From: Psychrobacter sp. bablab_jr014
GTDB lineage: Bacteria; Pseudomonadota; Gammaproteobacteria; Pseudomonadales; Moraxellaceae
NCBI RefSeq assembly: GCF_016464015.1
Contig: NZ_JACDXT010000014.1
Span: 1-39,221, forward strand
DNA: 39,221 nucleotides
Reading direction: 5' to 3'
Below the pieces are notes generated by a model, which searched no databases, was not told the origin of the DNA, and saw only the letters and a program-made list of their open reading frames with translations. Within the stretch, counting starts at the first letter, position 1; every line of letters begins with the position of its first letter. The position numbers and the translations under genes were made by a program. Positions 1 through 10,390 of the stretch are shown here, one piece after another.

Positions 1-10
1 GTCCCTGCGG

Positions 11-109
11 GCTGATGCTAAAATTGCCCCATACTGCGTTACAAATCTCGCTAAGGCATCTGCATTATCGTCGCTTTGTGCCTTGTCTGGAACAATTTTA
101 GCGATCAGC
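11..109. repeat. Imperfect palindromic intergenic element
   Basis: The outer arms 11-26 (GCTGATGCTAAAATTG) and 93-109 are reverse complements except for one inserted G. An inner pair, AAGGCA at 53-58 and TGCCTT at 79-84, closes a second hairpin. The whole stretch could fold as a long stem of about 100 nt. No reading frame with a ribosome binding site covers it. It resembles the dispersed palindromic intergenic repeats of Psychrobacter genomes; that family link is from memory and unverified. Confidence 0.55.
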
Positions 110-163
110 AGTGCCTATTTGCGAATGTTCAACACGCCCTAAGCGTCATTAAAAATGCAGCAC

Positions 164-197
164 AAAAAAGCGTACCTAATTTGGTACGCTTTTTTTT
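164..197. terminator. Rho-independent terminator of the cysteine hydrolase gene
   Basis: A 7-bp stem (GCGTACC at 170-176, GGTACGC at 183-189) with a 6-nt loop is flanked by A6 on one side and T8 on the other. It can work in both directions. It lies just past the stop codon of the minus-strand hydrolase gene. Confidence 0.85.
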
Positions 198-212
198 AGT
201 TCTTGCCTTTAC

Positions 213-800
213 TTAGCAATCAATCTCTTTAATCAAGCTGCTGATGGTCTTAAACGCAGGGTCCTCACTGCTGCGACACAGTTCAAACAAAATAGATTCT
301 ACGGTCGTAATCACACCACCAGCGCGGCGAATGCGGCGGATGGCTTGTTTTTTATCATAAGGAAAGCGCGAACCAACGGCATCCGCGATAATCACAGGCT
401 GCATACCATTGTCTAACAAATCAAGCGACGTCTGCATCACGCATACGTGGGCTTCTGCACCATAGACCAGCACCGTACTGCGGTTTTGCTGCGCCAAATA
501 ATGCCATGCGTCATTATTGTCACACGCACTAAAAGTCGTCTTATCAAAGCGCTCGCGGTTCTTATCCTCAAGGACATCTATAACCTCAGGCAATGTACTG
601 CCTAGCCCTTGGCTGTACTGCTCATTAAGCATGATAGGGATATTTAACGCTTGCAAGCCTTTAGTTAATAAAATAATTTTTTTGGTAATTTGTTCGCGCT
701 CATTAATATGCGGCATTAAGCGCTCTTGCACATCTACCATCATGGCTTGGGTGTTTTCGCGGGCAATGCGGTACGTGCGGTCAGAAATCATTGTGGACAT
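213..800 (-). CDS. Isochorismatase-family cysteine hydrolase
   Basis: This 195-residue protein belongs to the isochorismatase-like cysteine hydrolase superfamily. The expected triad is visible: Asp23 in VDVQERL, Lys87 in KTTFSAC and Cys120 in GAEAHVC. The fold covers the full length, as is normal for single-domain members (about 180-210 residues). The sequence is closest in style to the ISOC1/ISOC2-like and YcaC-like hydrolases, whose substrates are mostly unknown, so no substrate is assigned; true isochorismatase activity is unlikely without siderophore genes nearby. The start at 800 is supported by AAGGAGTG seven bases upstream. It appears monocistronic, with a strong terminator directly after the stop. 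The protein is probably cytoplasmic, with no signal peptide or membrane segment. Confidence 0.88.
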   Translation of the reverse strand: MSTMISDRTYRIARENTQAMMVDVQERLMPHINEREQITKKIILLTKGLQALNIPIMLNEQYSQGLGSTLPEVIDVLEDKNRERFDKTTFSACDNNDAWHYLAQQNRSTVLVYGAEAHVCVMQTSLDLLDNGMQPVIIADAVGSRFPYDKKQAIRRIRRAGGVITTVESILFELCRSSEDPAFKTISSLIKEIDC

Positions 801-943
801 AATACACTCCTTGTACAGACGAATCTTGCAGGGTTATCGTACTTATTATCGGTATTGTTATTGATTTGCTTGTCTTCTCATTTATTCATAATTTGTTGAG
901 TACGTCAATTAAGATACGTTATCGATGCCATAAAATGAATAAT

Positions 944-975
944 AAAAAAGGTCTGACAATCAATATCAAACCTTT
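944..975 (-). terminator. Terminator of the SDR gene
   Basis: Read on the minus strand, AAAGGTTTGA (966-975) pairs with TCAGACCTTT (47-56 of the 900s) through ten pairs including one G-U. A 9-nt loop separates the arms and a U-rich tail follows. It lies about 70 bases after the SDR stop codon. Confidence 0.65.
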
Positions 976-1046
976 TGTGTTGCATGCCATTATCTTAACT
1001 GCTGTACATACAGACTTTATGGGTAAGCAGATATCACGCCGCTATC

Positions 1047-1856
1047 TTATCTAAACACCATACCGCCATCGGTCAAGATGGTTTGTCCCGTGATGTAGTC
1101 GGAATCTTCTGAGGCTAAAAATGATACTAAGTTGGCGACATCATTGGGCTGCTGAGGACGACCTGCCAAAATCCCGCTGGTAAACTCTTTCCATGCTTGT
1201 TTTGGCTCATAGCCTTTGTGCTCAACGAATGCCTGATCAATGCGCTCCCACATCGGCGTGTCAGCAACTCCTGGGCAATAGGCATTGACGCGAATGTCAT
1301 ACTTTGCAAGCTCCTTTGCAGTCGTATAAGTAAACGCCCGCACCGCAAATTTACTGGCACAATAAAGACTGAGCATTTCGTAACCTTCATGCCCTGCAAT
1401 ACTACAGGCATTGATAATCTTGCCCACACCGTCTTGATGCTTCATCTGTTCGGCAGCGGCTTGGGTACCAAAAATCACGCCTTTGACATTAACATCAAAG
1501 ACCCGATCAATCTCAGATTCTTCAATCTCTAAAAATGGTTCAACAGATTCGACGCCTGCGTTGTTAACAAAGACGTCGAGGCGACCGAATGTGTCTACCG
1601 CATGTTTTGCGACCTTAAACTGATCCTCGCGCTTGAGCACATTGCCGACGACCGCGCTCACATCAAAACCTGCGTCAGTGAGTTCTTTTTCTGCTTTTTT
1701 CAGGTTGTCTTCATTAATATCGTGTATGACCACTTTAAAGCCGTCGTTTGCTAGGCGTTTGGCAATGGCGTTTCCGAGTCCAACGGCTGAGCCAGTGACC
1801 ACGGCGACTTTTGTGGCTGTTGTTTTAGAATCCTGAGCGTTCTGATTGTCTGACAT
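1047..1856 (-). CDS. budC: Acetoin/diacetyl reductase-like short-chain dehydrogenase
   Basis: A classical SDR of 269 residues. The nucleotide-binding motif TGSAVGLG is at 21-28, the structural NNAG at 98-101, and the catalytic residues are Ser152, Tyr165 and Lys169 (YCASK). The C-terminus DGGMVFR and the segment [12 protein letters not shown] closely follow (S)-acetoin-forming diacetyl reductases (BudC type), which reduce diacetyl to acetoin and acetoin to 2,3-butanediol with NADH. Related 3-hydroxybutyrate dehydrogenases are an alternative, and the neighbouring fadBA genes would fit short-chain acid metabolism. The longest frame starts at 1868, but GAGG lies seven bases before the ATG at 1856 and overlaps the upstream ATG, so 1856 is chosen. 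No other butanediol-pathway gene is visible. The SDR call is secure; the substrate is inferred. Confidence 0.85.
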   Translation of the reverse strand: MSDNQNAQDSKTTATKVAVVTGSAVGLGNAIAKRLANDGFKVVIHDINEDNLKKAEKELTDAGFDVSAVVGNVLKREDQFKVAKHAVDTFGRLDVFVNNAGVESVEPFLEIEESEIDRVFDVNVKGVIFGTQAAAEQMKHQDGVGKIINACSIAGHEGYEMLSLYCASKFAVRAFTYTTAKELAKYDIRVNAYCPGVADTPMWERIDQAFVEHKGYEPKQAWKEFTSGILAGRPQQPNDVANLVSFLASEDSDYITGQTILTDGGMVFR

Positions 1857-2052
1857 AATCGACCTCATATTATTATCGTTCGTTTACCTAATGAAATAGC
1901 TAGGCGGTGTGGGCACTATGAAGATTCACAGCGCCTTCGGTCAGACTAGCACAAACAAACGCTCAATATTGAAAGCCGCATACGCTTTTAAACAAATCTA
2001 AATCTTGGTAATACATACGATATAATACTGCTATCATTACTTGTTCTTAAAT

Positions 2053-2084
2053 AAAAAAGCGCCTGAAATATCAGACGCTTTTTT
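2053..2084 (-). terminator. Terminator of fadA
   Basis: A stem of AAAAAAGCG and CGCTTTTTT is extended inward by CTGA/TCAG around an AATA loop. It sits about 70 bases past the fadA stop. A second inverted repeat (AGTCGTCT and AGACGAC, roughly 2105-2143) lies between this hairpin and the stop codon. Confidence 0.8.
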
Positions 2085-2151
2085 AACCGTATATTTTGTG
2101 GACAGTCGTCTTAAAAAGTTCGTTTTTTAATAGACGACGACTAGTACTTAG

Positions 2152-3393
<1,242 letters not shown>

Positions 3394-3417
3394 TCAGTGA
3401 CACAGCTTTGTTACGCC

Positions 3418-5577
3418 TTAATTCACAGGGTAAAAACGCTCACCATTTGCTGCCATGTCGCGGAGTTTTTGCGGGGCTTCATAGGCTTTGCCCAAATGCG
3501 CGTATTTGTCACACAAGGCGATGTATGTATCCAATCCCACTTGGTCGATGTAACGGCAAGGACCACCGCGGAACGGCGGGAAACCCACACCCATAATCAT
3601 TGCCATGTCTGCTTCCGCTGGTGTGGCGACGATGTTGTCCTCTAGGCAGCGCACGGTCTCATTGCAGAACGCCAGCATCATACGATTAACAATCGCATCA
3701 TCATCAAAGCTTTGTGCGTCTTTATCGGTCACGTCTTTTAAGAGCGCGTAGGTCGCGTCATCGGTGACTTTTTTCGGCTTACCGCGCTTATCAGTTTCGT
3801 AACGATAAAAGCCTTTGTCGTTCTTTTGACCCAAGCGACCCGCTTCGTACAGATGCTCGATAGCGCCTTTATAGTCGGGCTTCATGCGATCAGGGTAGCC
3901 GTCCGCCATGACTTCTGCGCCGTGTACGCCTGTGTCCAGACCGACCACGTCAATCAGATACGCAGGACCCATCGGCCAGCCAAAACGCTCCATGACTTTA
4001 TCCACGTGGGTAAAGTCCGCGCCTTGTTTTAGCAGCAAATCAAACGCGCCAAAGTACGGGAACAATACGCGGTTGACCAAGAAGCCTGGGCAGTCATTGA
4101 CCACGATAGGGGTTTTGCCCATTTTGCTTGCCAGCGCAACGGTGGTGGCAATCGCCGCTTCTGACGACTTTTCACCGCGAATGACTTCAACGAGCGGCAT
4201 ACGATGCACAGGGTTAAAAAAGTGCATGCCGACGAAGTTTTCAGGGCGCTCAAGCGCTTCAGCAAGATAAGTAATAGAGATGGTCGAGGTGTTCGATGCC
4301 AAAATACAATCGTCTTTGACCAGTCCTTCGACTTCTTTTAACACGCTTTGTTTGATTTTTGGATTTTCAACGACCGCTTCGATGACGATATCGGTCTCAC
4401 CAAAGTCGCCATAGTTTAAGGTTGGGCGGATACGGCTTAGGGTTTTGCCCATGTCGGTGGCGCTGATTTTGTCGCGGTCCACAAGTTTGCCTAGCAGTTT
4501 GCTCGCCTCACCCATGCCCAAGTCCAGCTGCTCGGCTTTGATGTCTTTCATGATGATTGGCAAGCCTTTGCTCGCCGCTTGGTAGGCGATACCGCCGCCC
4601 ATAATGCCTGCGCCCAGTACCGCTGCTTCATTAATGTCATGAGCATCTTTGCTGTGTTTTTTCGCGAGCTTCTTAACCAATTGGTCGTTTAAGAACAAGC
4701 CAACGAGGCTCGCCGCTTGCGGGGTTTTTGCGGCTTTCACAAAATAAGTCGCTTCGACTTCAATCGCCGCATCACGAGGTTTATTGACGTGTTTTTCAAT
4801 CGCTTCGATAGCAAGCGCGGGCGCGGGGTATTGTTTGGGATTGGCTTTGGCAAAGATCATGCCTTTGGCACTGTTAAATGCCATCGCCTGCTCAAGTTGA
4901 TTGAGCTTAATCGGTTGGCGCTTTTCGTCACGTTTGGCTTGCCAGTCCAGCTCACCTGAGATACATTTTTTGACCAAGTCAATCGCCGCGTCTTGCAAGT
5001 CATCGTTGCTCACCGTGGCATCGACCAAGCCTACCTTGAGAGCGTCAAGTGGCTTTTTGGGTGCGCCTGTGGCAATCAGCTCCAGCGCATTGTCCACACC
5101 GATCAGGCGCGTGGTACGTACCGTGCCGCCAAAACCTGGGAAAATACCGAGCTGAGTTTCGGGCAGACCGATTATTGCTTTGTCGCCCATCACGCGGTAG
5201 TCACAGACCAACGTCATTTCACAGCCGCCGCCCAAGGCTGCACCATTAACCGCGGCAACTTTTGGAAATGGCAAATCTTCAAAGCGGTTAAAGACTTCGT
5301 TAATCTCGATAATCCAGTCGCGAATCTCATCTTCAGTTTGCGTAAAGGCGCTGACAAATTCGGTAATGTCTGCCCCTGCGATAAACACGCCTTTGCTTGA
5401 GGTGACGATAAGCCCTTTGATGTCATCGCTCGCCTCTAGGGTGTTGACCACCTCAGAAAACTGTTTGTTGGTTTCGGCATCGAATTTATTAACGCTTTCA
5501 TTCTCAGCATTGAATTGCATGTTGGCGATGCCATCTTCTAGCATGGTCACCGTGATGCGGTTTCCTTGATAGACCAT
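3418..5577 (-). CDS. fadB: Fatty-acid oxidation complex alpha subunit (enoyl-CoA hydratase / 3-hydroxyacyl-CoA dehydrogenase)
   Basis: This multifunctional enzyme performs the hydration and NAD-dependent dehydrogenation steps of beta-oxidation and hands 3-ketoacyl-CoA to FadA. The N-terminal crotonase domain (about 1-190) has the oxyanion segment GAALGGGCE, with glutamates 120 and 140 matching the known catalytic pair at 119/139 in E. coli FadB. The dehydrogenase domain begins near 315 with the Rossmann motif GAGIMGGG, and HFFNPVH carries the catalytic histidine. Two C-terminal dehydrogenase modules follow to 719. The length is normal for FadB (about 715-730). AAGGAG seven bases before the ATG fixes the start. 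It is the promoter-proximal gene of the fadBA operon. Confidence 0.97.
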   Translation of the reverse strand: MVYQGNRITVTMLEDGIANMQFNAENESVNKFDAETNKQFSEVVNTLEASDDIKGLIVTSSKGVFIAGADITEFVSAFTQTEDEIRDWIIEINEVFNRFEDLPFPKVAAVNGAALGGGCEMTLVCDYRVMGDKAIIGLPETQLGIFPGFGGTVRTTRLIGVDNALELIATGAPKKPLDALKVGLVDATVSNDDLQDAAIDLVKKCISGELDWQAKRDEKRQPIKLNQLEQAMAFNSAKGMIFAKANPKQYPAPALAIEAIEKHVNKPRDAAIEVEATYFVKAAKTPQAASLVGLFLNDQLVKKLAKKHSKDAHDINEAAVLGAGIMGGGIAYQAASKGLPIIMKDIKAEQLDLGMGEASKLLGKLVDRDKISATDMGKTLSRIRPTLNYGDFGETDIVIEAVVENPKIKQSVLKEVEGLVKDDCILASNTSTISITYLAEALERPENFVGMHFFNPVHRMPLVEVIRGEKSSEAAIATTVALASKMGKTPIVVNDCPGFLVNRVLFPYFGAFDLLLKQGADFTHVDKVMERFGWPMGPAYLIDVVGLDTGVHGAEVMADGYPDRMKPDYKGAIEHLYEAGRLGQKNDKGFYRYETDKRGKPKKVTDDATYALLKDVTDKDAQSFDDDAIVNRMMLAFCNETVRCLEDNIVATPAEADMAMIMGVGFPPFRGGPCRYIDQVGLDTYIALCDKYAHLGKAYEAPQKLRDMAANGERFYPVN

Positions 5578-5955
5578 AAATCTCTCCTTGTTGTCGCATT
5601 TATTCTATTATTGATGTCTGGCGGCTATTGACTCAGCGCCTTTTAGGGCGTTGAGTCTTAAGCGTTTAAAGTGAAGACATGCCCCAGTGTAGGGGCTGTG
5701 CTTTGTGCTGTCACAAGCTATCGTAGGCGCGTAAGTCACTACGCACAAGTCACACTGAGTACGCAAAAGACACTTGCGTCAGATGCCCCTTTTCCGCTAT
5801 AGCTGGGCGCGTGGTTTATCACAGCACATTTGCCCATAAAGTTATATCACGAATGCGTAACGAGATGCACTGATACGCCGCCTATAAAGCCCGCTAAAAC
5901 CCTGAACGTGCTACACTAAGCGGGTTTTATTATTGCCTCATACCGTGGTGTATTT
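5578..5955. other. Intergenic region between divergent fadB and ispA
   Basis: No gene is visible in this 378-base stretch. It must carry the divergent promoters of fadBA and ispA. An 11-bp inverted repeat (5630-5640 and 5647-5657, one G-U pair, 6-nt loop) lies 50 bases upstream of fadB without a clear T-tract. A second weak hairpin near 5889-5930 joins AGCCCGCT to AGCGGGTT. I cannot name a regulator site. Confidence 0.5.
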
Positions 5956-6942
5956 ATGACCGTTTCTGTATTACCCGATAGCGCCCAAGCGCCCGCCAGC
6001 CCTGCCCGCCCCGCCACCAGCCATGATGCGATGCGCGCACAGCTCGACCAAGATATTGCCGCCTTACTCACTGCTGCCGAGCTGCCCAGCCCGCTACTCG
6101 ATGCCTGCCAATATGTGATGACCGCGAGCGGCAAGCGCGTGCGTCCGCTGATGGTGTTTAGCACCTTTGCCAGTATTGATGGCAATGATGAGAATAAGAG
6201 CGCTGAGCAAGACCAAGCCGAGTCACGCTATGACATGGCGCGCCGTGCCGCCCTCGCGGTGGAGCTGCTCCATACTTATTCGCTGGTGCATGACGACTTG
6301 CCGTGTATGGATGACGACGCACTACGCCGCGGGCAGCCGACCTGTCATATCGTCTTTGATGAAGCGACCGCGCTACTGGCAGGTGATGTACTGCAAACGC
6401 TCGCCTTTGAAGCGCTACATGCCGAACTGCCCACCTTTCACCCCAGTGATGCGCTGATTGCCAGCCGTCTAAGCGCCGTTTTTGCCCCACGCGCCCGCCG
6501 TATGGTGTCGGGACAAATGCTCGACTTAAACGCCGAGGCCAGCAGCTCGATTGTACAAAGCGAGCTAGAAGCCATCCACCGCGACAAGACAGGCGCGCTG
6601 ATTGAAGCGGCTATCTTGATGGGCGGCATCTGTGCAGGCGCAAGCGATACCCAGCAAGCGGCATTAATTGAAGCGGCAAAAGCGATTGGGCTTGCCTTTC
6701 AGGTGCAAGACGATATTTTGGACGTCACCATGAGTACTGATGATTTGGGCAAGCCTGCGGGCAGCGATGAAAAATTGGACAAGTCCACGTATGTCAAACT
6801 GATGGGCGTAGAAACGGCAACCGAATACGCCGAGTCGCTGTTTGCCACAGGTCGCGCCGCCGCCAATACCATCAATACAGGCAGCGATGCTGCCCAGCCA
6901 TTAGTGACGCTGATTGATTGGCTGTGGGCGCGCAAAAAATAA
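5956..6942 (+). CDS. ispA: Farnesyl diphosphate synthase (polyprenyl synthetase family)
   Basis: It condenses isopentenyl diphosphate with dimethylallyl and geranyl diphosphate to make farnesyl diphosphate, the precursor for quinone side chains and undecaprenyl phosphate. The first aspartate-rich motif is DDLPCMDD at 113-120 and the second is DDILD at 252-256. GKRVRP near 59-64 binds diphosphate. At 328 residues it is about 30 longer than E. coli IspA, with an Ala/Pro-rich N-terminal extension before residue 25. The ATG at 5956 has only a weak upstream GGTG; an inner ATG at 6031 has no better signal. Chain length is inferred from the overall IspA-like sequence. The DUF72 gene follows after 43 bases and may be co-transcribed. 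Confidence 0.93.
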   Translation: MTVSVLPDSAQAPASPARPATSHDAMRAQLDQDIAALLTAAELPSPLLDACQYVMTASGKRVRPLMVFSTFASIDGNDENKSAEQDQAESRYDMARRAALAVELLHTYSLVHDDLPCMDDDALRRGQPTCHIVFDEATALLAGDVLQTLAFEALHAELPTFHPSDALIASRLSAVFAPRARRMVSGQMLDLNAEASSSIVQSELEAIHRDKTGALIEAAILMGGICAGASDTQQAALIEAAKAIGLAFQVQDDILDVTMSTDDLGKPAGSDEKLDKSTYVKLMGVETATEYAESLFATGRAAANTINTGSDAAQPLVTLIDWLWARKK

Positions 6943-6985
6943 GTGCAGCAGTAAATAAAACAATAATAAGAAAAGCGAGCAAACC

Positions 6986-7795
6986 ATGAGCGCACAACGC
7001 ATCTACCTCGGCACAGGCGGTTATAGCGACACGGATTTGCTCGGCACGCTGTATCCTACTGGCACCAAAAAAGCGGACTTTTTACAAGTCTACGCCCAGC
7101 AATACGGCGCGGTGGAGATTAATAGCACCTTCTATGCGCCCATCGGGCAAAAAGCCTTTGCGGGGATGATTGATAAAGCTTACACACAAGCTAATAGCCA
7201 GTTAAAATTTGCCGTTAAACTACACCAAGACTTTACTCATGCACGTAAAGGCAAGCCTGAACACGCCGAAGCATTTTTAAATGCCCTATCTCCGCTGGTG
7301 GACGCCGATGCCTTAGCGCCGTTACTGCTTCAGTTTCCGCACGGCTTTGACCGTACTCGCGAGCATCGTCTGTACTTAGCAGAGCTTGTCAGCTGGTTTA
7401 AGGACTATCCGCTTGCCATCGAGTTTCGTCATAACGCATGGCACACGCCGCAAGTGGTTGATAGCTTTCGCGAACAAGGGCTAATTTGGTGCAGTGTCGA
7501 TTATCCCAAAGTCAGCGGGTTGCCGCCCTCGCGCTTGATATTTACCGAGCGTACAGGCTATCTGCGCATGCATGGCAACAACCTGAATTGGTGGGATGCG
7601 ATGAGCGCCGCTGATCGTCATGACTACCGCTATAGTGAGGCTGAGATGCAGGACTGGGCGCAAGCGATTGCCAATCAGCGTCAGCACTTTGACACGCTTT
7701 ATATTTTCTTTCAAAACACCGTCAATGCGCACGCTTATTATAATATTGCGATGCTGCGTGAGGCGCTAATAGCGCACAACTTTGACGTATTGTAA
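6986..7795 (+). CDS. DUF72 family protein (YecE-like)
   Basis: A 269-residue protein of the DUF72/YecE family. The characteristic features are the N-terminal LGTGGYSD segment, the EINSTFY motif near 44-50, the LLLQFPHGF stretch, the IEFRHNAWH motif, and the C-terminal FFQNTVNAHA followed by YYN. The fold is a TIM-barrel-like domain; the biochemical role is unknown. It lies 43 bases after ispA and 31 before the YdjM-like gene on the same strand, so the three may form one transcript. Its last codons have a copied relic at 9040-9093. No signal peptide or membrane segment is seen. Confidence 0.9.
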   Translation: MSAQRIYLGTGGYSDTDLLGTLYPTGTKKADFLQVYAQQYGAVEINSTFYAPIGQKAFAGMIDKAYTQANSQLKFAVKLHQDFTHARKGKPEHAEAFLNALSPLVDADALAPLLLQFPHGFDRTREHRLYLAELVSWFKDYPLAIEFRHNAWHTPQVVDSFREQGLIWCSVDYPKVSGLPPSRLIFTERTGYLRMHGNNLNWWDAMSAADRHDYRYSEAEMQDWAQAIANQRQHFDTLYIFFQNTVNAHAYYNIAMLREALIAHNFDVL

Positions 7796-7826
7796 TTATC
7801 TAAACCCCTAATTGAATAAGAGCGCT

Positions 7827-8984
7827 ATGGATTCACTCAGTCAAATTGTCTTAGGTGCGAGCGTCCAAGGGGCAGTACTTGGCAAATATCAGGGGCGCAA
7901 AGCCTACCTATACGGCGCGATACTGGGCACGTTGCCTGATTTGGATGTCCTGATTAGCTACCCCGACCCTATCAGCGACATGACCTACCATCGCAGCTTT
8001 AGTCATTCTTTATTTGTCCTGAGCGCAGTAGGTCTCGCAGGCGCTTGGCTGATCAGCCGCTATCACCACTGGCGCGATATGCCGCCTCCTTATTCAAAGC
8101 GGCGCTTAGCTCTTGCCATGACGTTGGTGTTGACTACCCATCCTATCTTGGACAGCTTTACCGTCTACGGCACCCAGCTGTTTTGGCCGCTACAAGAACC
8201 TTTGCAGATGACTCCCATCAGTATTGCTTCCGTCTTTATTATTGATCCCCTCTATACCTTACCGTTACTGATAGCGGTAATCGTGGGCGTCATAAAAGGG
8301 TGCAAACTTGCGGTATTTAAAGCAGGGATGCTGATCAACTGTCAACGCCTTACGGTTTGGATTCTGCTGCTCAGTAGCAGTTATTTATTATTGGGCTTAG
8401 GATTAAAATACCACGCCCAGTCGCAAGCGGAGCAAACCTTAAAAGCGGCTAATATCAATACCACGCGCATCAAAACCATGCCTGTTCTGCCGACGATACT
8501 CATGTGGCGTACCGTTACCGAAGATAATGAGCATAGACTGATTGAGATACGCGGTAGTGCCTTAGACAGCCGCTTGCCTGAATATCGCTACCTGACGCAG
8601 TATGACAACGCGCAGACGCTGCGGGCAAACCTGCCAGCGCAAAGCCGCCCTTATGCCCAGCGTCTTGATTGGTTCTCTGGTCACTGGACAGGGTATCGCG
8701 TCCAAATGCTACCCATCACTGCTACCACTGGCAATTTAGCCGAACAGCTGGTTGTCGATGATTTACGGATGATGGCAGGTGACACGGCGTTCTTTAGTTT
8801 TTTATTAGCGGAGAAAGCCAATGACAATGCGCAGTGGCAAGCCATCACCCCGATAGATGCACCTGTCGTTAAAGTAGACAACGAGCCTACAACGTCACGC
8901 TTTGAACTGATTCAGCAAGGCTTTAAACGCGTGTTTGATGCGTCGATGGTAGATGGGGATAGTGGTTGGAAAGTGGTTGAATAA
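7827..8984 (+). CDS. YdjM-like membrane-bound metal-dependent hydrolase (PF04307 type)
   Basis: The N-terminus MDSLSQIVLGASVQG and the motifs HRSFSHS and TTHPILDSFT with conserved His and Asp residues identify the YdjM family of inner-membrane, putative metal-dependent hydrolases. Several hydrophobic segments occupy the first half (roughly residues 65-85, 130-160 and 170-190), followed by a soluble C-terminal part of about 190 residues. At 385 residues it is at the long end for the family. The reading frame extends upstream to a TTG at 7812, but the family always begins near MDSLTQ, so the ATG at 7827 is chosen. The true substrate is unknown; in E. coli YdjM is known mainly as an SOS-regulated gene. 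I see no LexA box here. Confidence 0.85.
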   Translation: MDSLSQIVLGASVQGAVLGKYQGRKAYLYGAILGTLPDLDVLISYPDPISDMTYHRSFSHSLFVLSAVGLAGAWLISRYHHWRDMPPPYSKRRLALAMTLVLTTHPILDSFTVYGTQLFWPLQEPLQMTPISIASVFIIDPLYTLPLLIAVIVGVIKGCKLAVFKAGMLINCQRLTVWILLLSSSYLLLGLGLKYHAQSQAEQTLKAANINTTRIKTMPVLPTILMWRTVTEDNEHRLIEIRGSALDSRLPEYRYLTQYDNAQTLRANLPAQSRPYAQRLDWFSGHWTGYRVQMLPITATTGNLAEQLVVDDLRMMAGDTAFFSFLLAEKANDNAQWQAITPIDAPVVKVDNEPTTSRFELIQQGFKRVFDASMVDGDSGWKVVE

Positions 8985-9030
8985 AGTTGATTATTGGTGG
9001 TGGCAGGGGTTAGGTTTTTGGAGTAAAGTC

Positions 9031-9093
9031 GGTGTAGATATTTATTATAATATTGCGATACTGCGAAAGATGCTTGAAAGGTTGGGGTTTTAG
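9031..9093 (+). pseudogene. Remnant of a DUF72 gene 3' end
   Basis: The 18 bases TTATTATAATATTGCGAT at 9042-9059 are identical to 7735-7752 in the DUF72 gene, and the match continues for six bases with one change. In the same frame this reads YYNIAILRKML and ends in a stop at 9091-9093, against YYNIAMLREAL in the intact gene. No upstream part of the gene is recognisable, so it is a tail fragment only. It probably marks a past duplication or recombination at this spot. Confidence 0.6.
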
Positions 9094-9160
9094 GTGATAT
9101 AAACTTATTGTTTGCTTAAAATATTGACTAAAAATTATACCTGCTTGAGGTGATATTAGT

Positions 9161-9817
9161 ATGGATATGAAGGTTTACGCTGAGTTTAAAACTTTACCAA
9201 ATGGACAAGAATTTAGAAAAAAGACGCTGATACAGATTGGTAGCTCTACCAAGCTTATTGGTAGCGCCATTTTAATCAACCCAGGCAGTGCAGAGCCAAT
9301 TAGAGATATTAATCAAGACGCTGATACAGTGAAGAAATTTTATTTGGACAACCATAATATTGATATATCAGATGTTGATCTAGCTCGTTGGAAGTTGTTT
9401 AAAGCTGATCATACTATGTTGCGTTTGATAAAAATATTTAACGGTAGCTATATAAGCCGTGAAACTAAACTAGAAGGTATTATTCAATTATTTAACTGTT
9501 CTTATTACAAAGAACAAAGTCTTAATAAAGCAAGAGATAAATTGCTTACACGTCAAGATTATATTTTTGGTGAGCATGAGTTACTTTCAAACGCGCCTGT
9601 ATATTTTGGTTGGGGAGATGAAGGAAAGTATGGAGTTGTCAATAATATAGCGGAAGAAATATTCAAAAATTACGACCTATCTCTAACACCCATCTATTCC
9701 GAAGAATTTTTAGAAAACACCTTTTACCATCCAACATATATCAATAGAAGTTATAATTCCAACGCTAAAACACAAAATCTTCTTAATAATTTTTATGAGG
9801 CTCTTCATAAGGTATGA
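9161..9817 (+). CDS. DUF1643-like protein of unknown function
   Basis: A 218-residue soluble protein. The segment GSAILINPGSAEP near 35-47, followed by DINQDADTV, resembles the N-terminal core of DUF1643 proteins, which contain an NPS-A-like motif; the match is by eye and moderate. The codons are clearly more AT-rich than in the flanking genes, with many AAT, TAT, AAA and TTA, which suggests recent horizontal acquisition. GAGGTG about nine bases before the ATG supports the start. It stands alone between a DUF72 gene relic and a bidirectional terminator. DUF1643 genes are frequent passengers of mobile and accessory regions. The function is unknown. Confidence 0.65.
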   Translation: MDMKVYAEFKTLPNGQEFRKKTLIQIGSSTKLIGSAILINPGSAEPIRDINQDADTVKKFYLDNHNIDISDVDLARWKLFKADHTMLRLIKIFNGSYISRETKLEGIIQLFNCSYYKEQSLNKARDKLLTRQDYIFGEHELLSNAPVYFGWGDEGKYGVVNNIAEEIFKNYDLSLTPIYSEEFLENTFYHPTYINRSYNSNAKTQNLLNNFYEALHKV

Positions 9818-9914
9818 ATACTCTTATAGAGATGCCAATGTATGTATCTCTGTTAGTAAATATCTCACAACGAGTAGTAAATGATGCAAAGTATTGACTG
9901 TAAATAGATGATAG

Positions 9915-9942
9915 AAAAAGGACACCCACCGTGTCCTTTTTT
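9915..9942. terminator. Bidirectional terminator between convergent genes
   Basis: The arms AAAAAGGACAC and GTGTCCTTTTTT surround a CCACC loop. It serves the plus-strand DUF1643-like gene ending at 9817 and the minus-strand membrane protein ending at 9960. Confidence 0.85.
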
Positions 9943-9959
9943 CACATCATCCATACCCA

Positions 9960-10364
9960 TCACACAGATTCAGGCTCAGACACTGCTTTCATATACCAAC
10001 ACGCACTCACAAATAACAATACCGCCAGCACCGCGCCACATATCTCTAGCATAAACAGCGTTTGACCCATCGGCTCTACCGAACGTGGAAAGATATTGGT
10101 AATGTCCGCCGCATATACCACAAAAAACTCCACCGCGAGCAATATCAGTATCTTACCACGCATCGCGTGACCGTCAATCCCCGCGAACAGCTGCCACACA
10201 CTGAGCAGTCCAAGGGTAATCAAAAACACATTAAATAATGTCATCACCATGGGTGAATAATCAGGAAACGCCCGCATCCCTACCAAGTTGCTAAATATCA
10301 TAAAGCATAGATTAATGACCGACAGTGTTAATATGGCAAGTACAGCAATGCGCGCTTTGTTCAC
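9960..10364 (-). CDS. Small four-helix membrane protein of unknown function
   Basis: The protein has about 134 residues and four hydrophobic segments, near 7-29, 41-62, 73-92 and 103-123, so it is an integral inner-membrane protein. I do not recognise the family. The frame extends to an ATG at 10388 that has no ribosome binding site, while GGAGG lies six bases before a GTG at 10364, so the GTG start is chosen. A consensus-like -10 (TATAAT) overlapping a Fur-like sequence sits about 40 bases upstream, which hints at iron control. It is transcribed in the same direction as sodB, which lies upstream behind its own terminator. A terminator follows the gene. Confidence 0.7.
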   Translation of the reverse strand: MNKARIAVLAILTLSVINLCFMIFSNLVGMRAFPDYSPMVMTLFNVFLITLGLLSVWQLFAGIDGHAMRGKILILLAVEFFVVYAADITNIFPRSVEPMGQTLFMLEICGAVLAVLLFVSACWYMKAVSEPESV

Positions 10365-10390
10365 GAGCTCCCTCCGTGTTAATTCCATTT

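Noticed and set aside
866..1054. Plus-strand 62-residue reading frame
   Set aside because: It has no ribosome binding site, runs over the terminator of the SDR gene and has no recognisable protein features.
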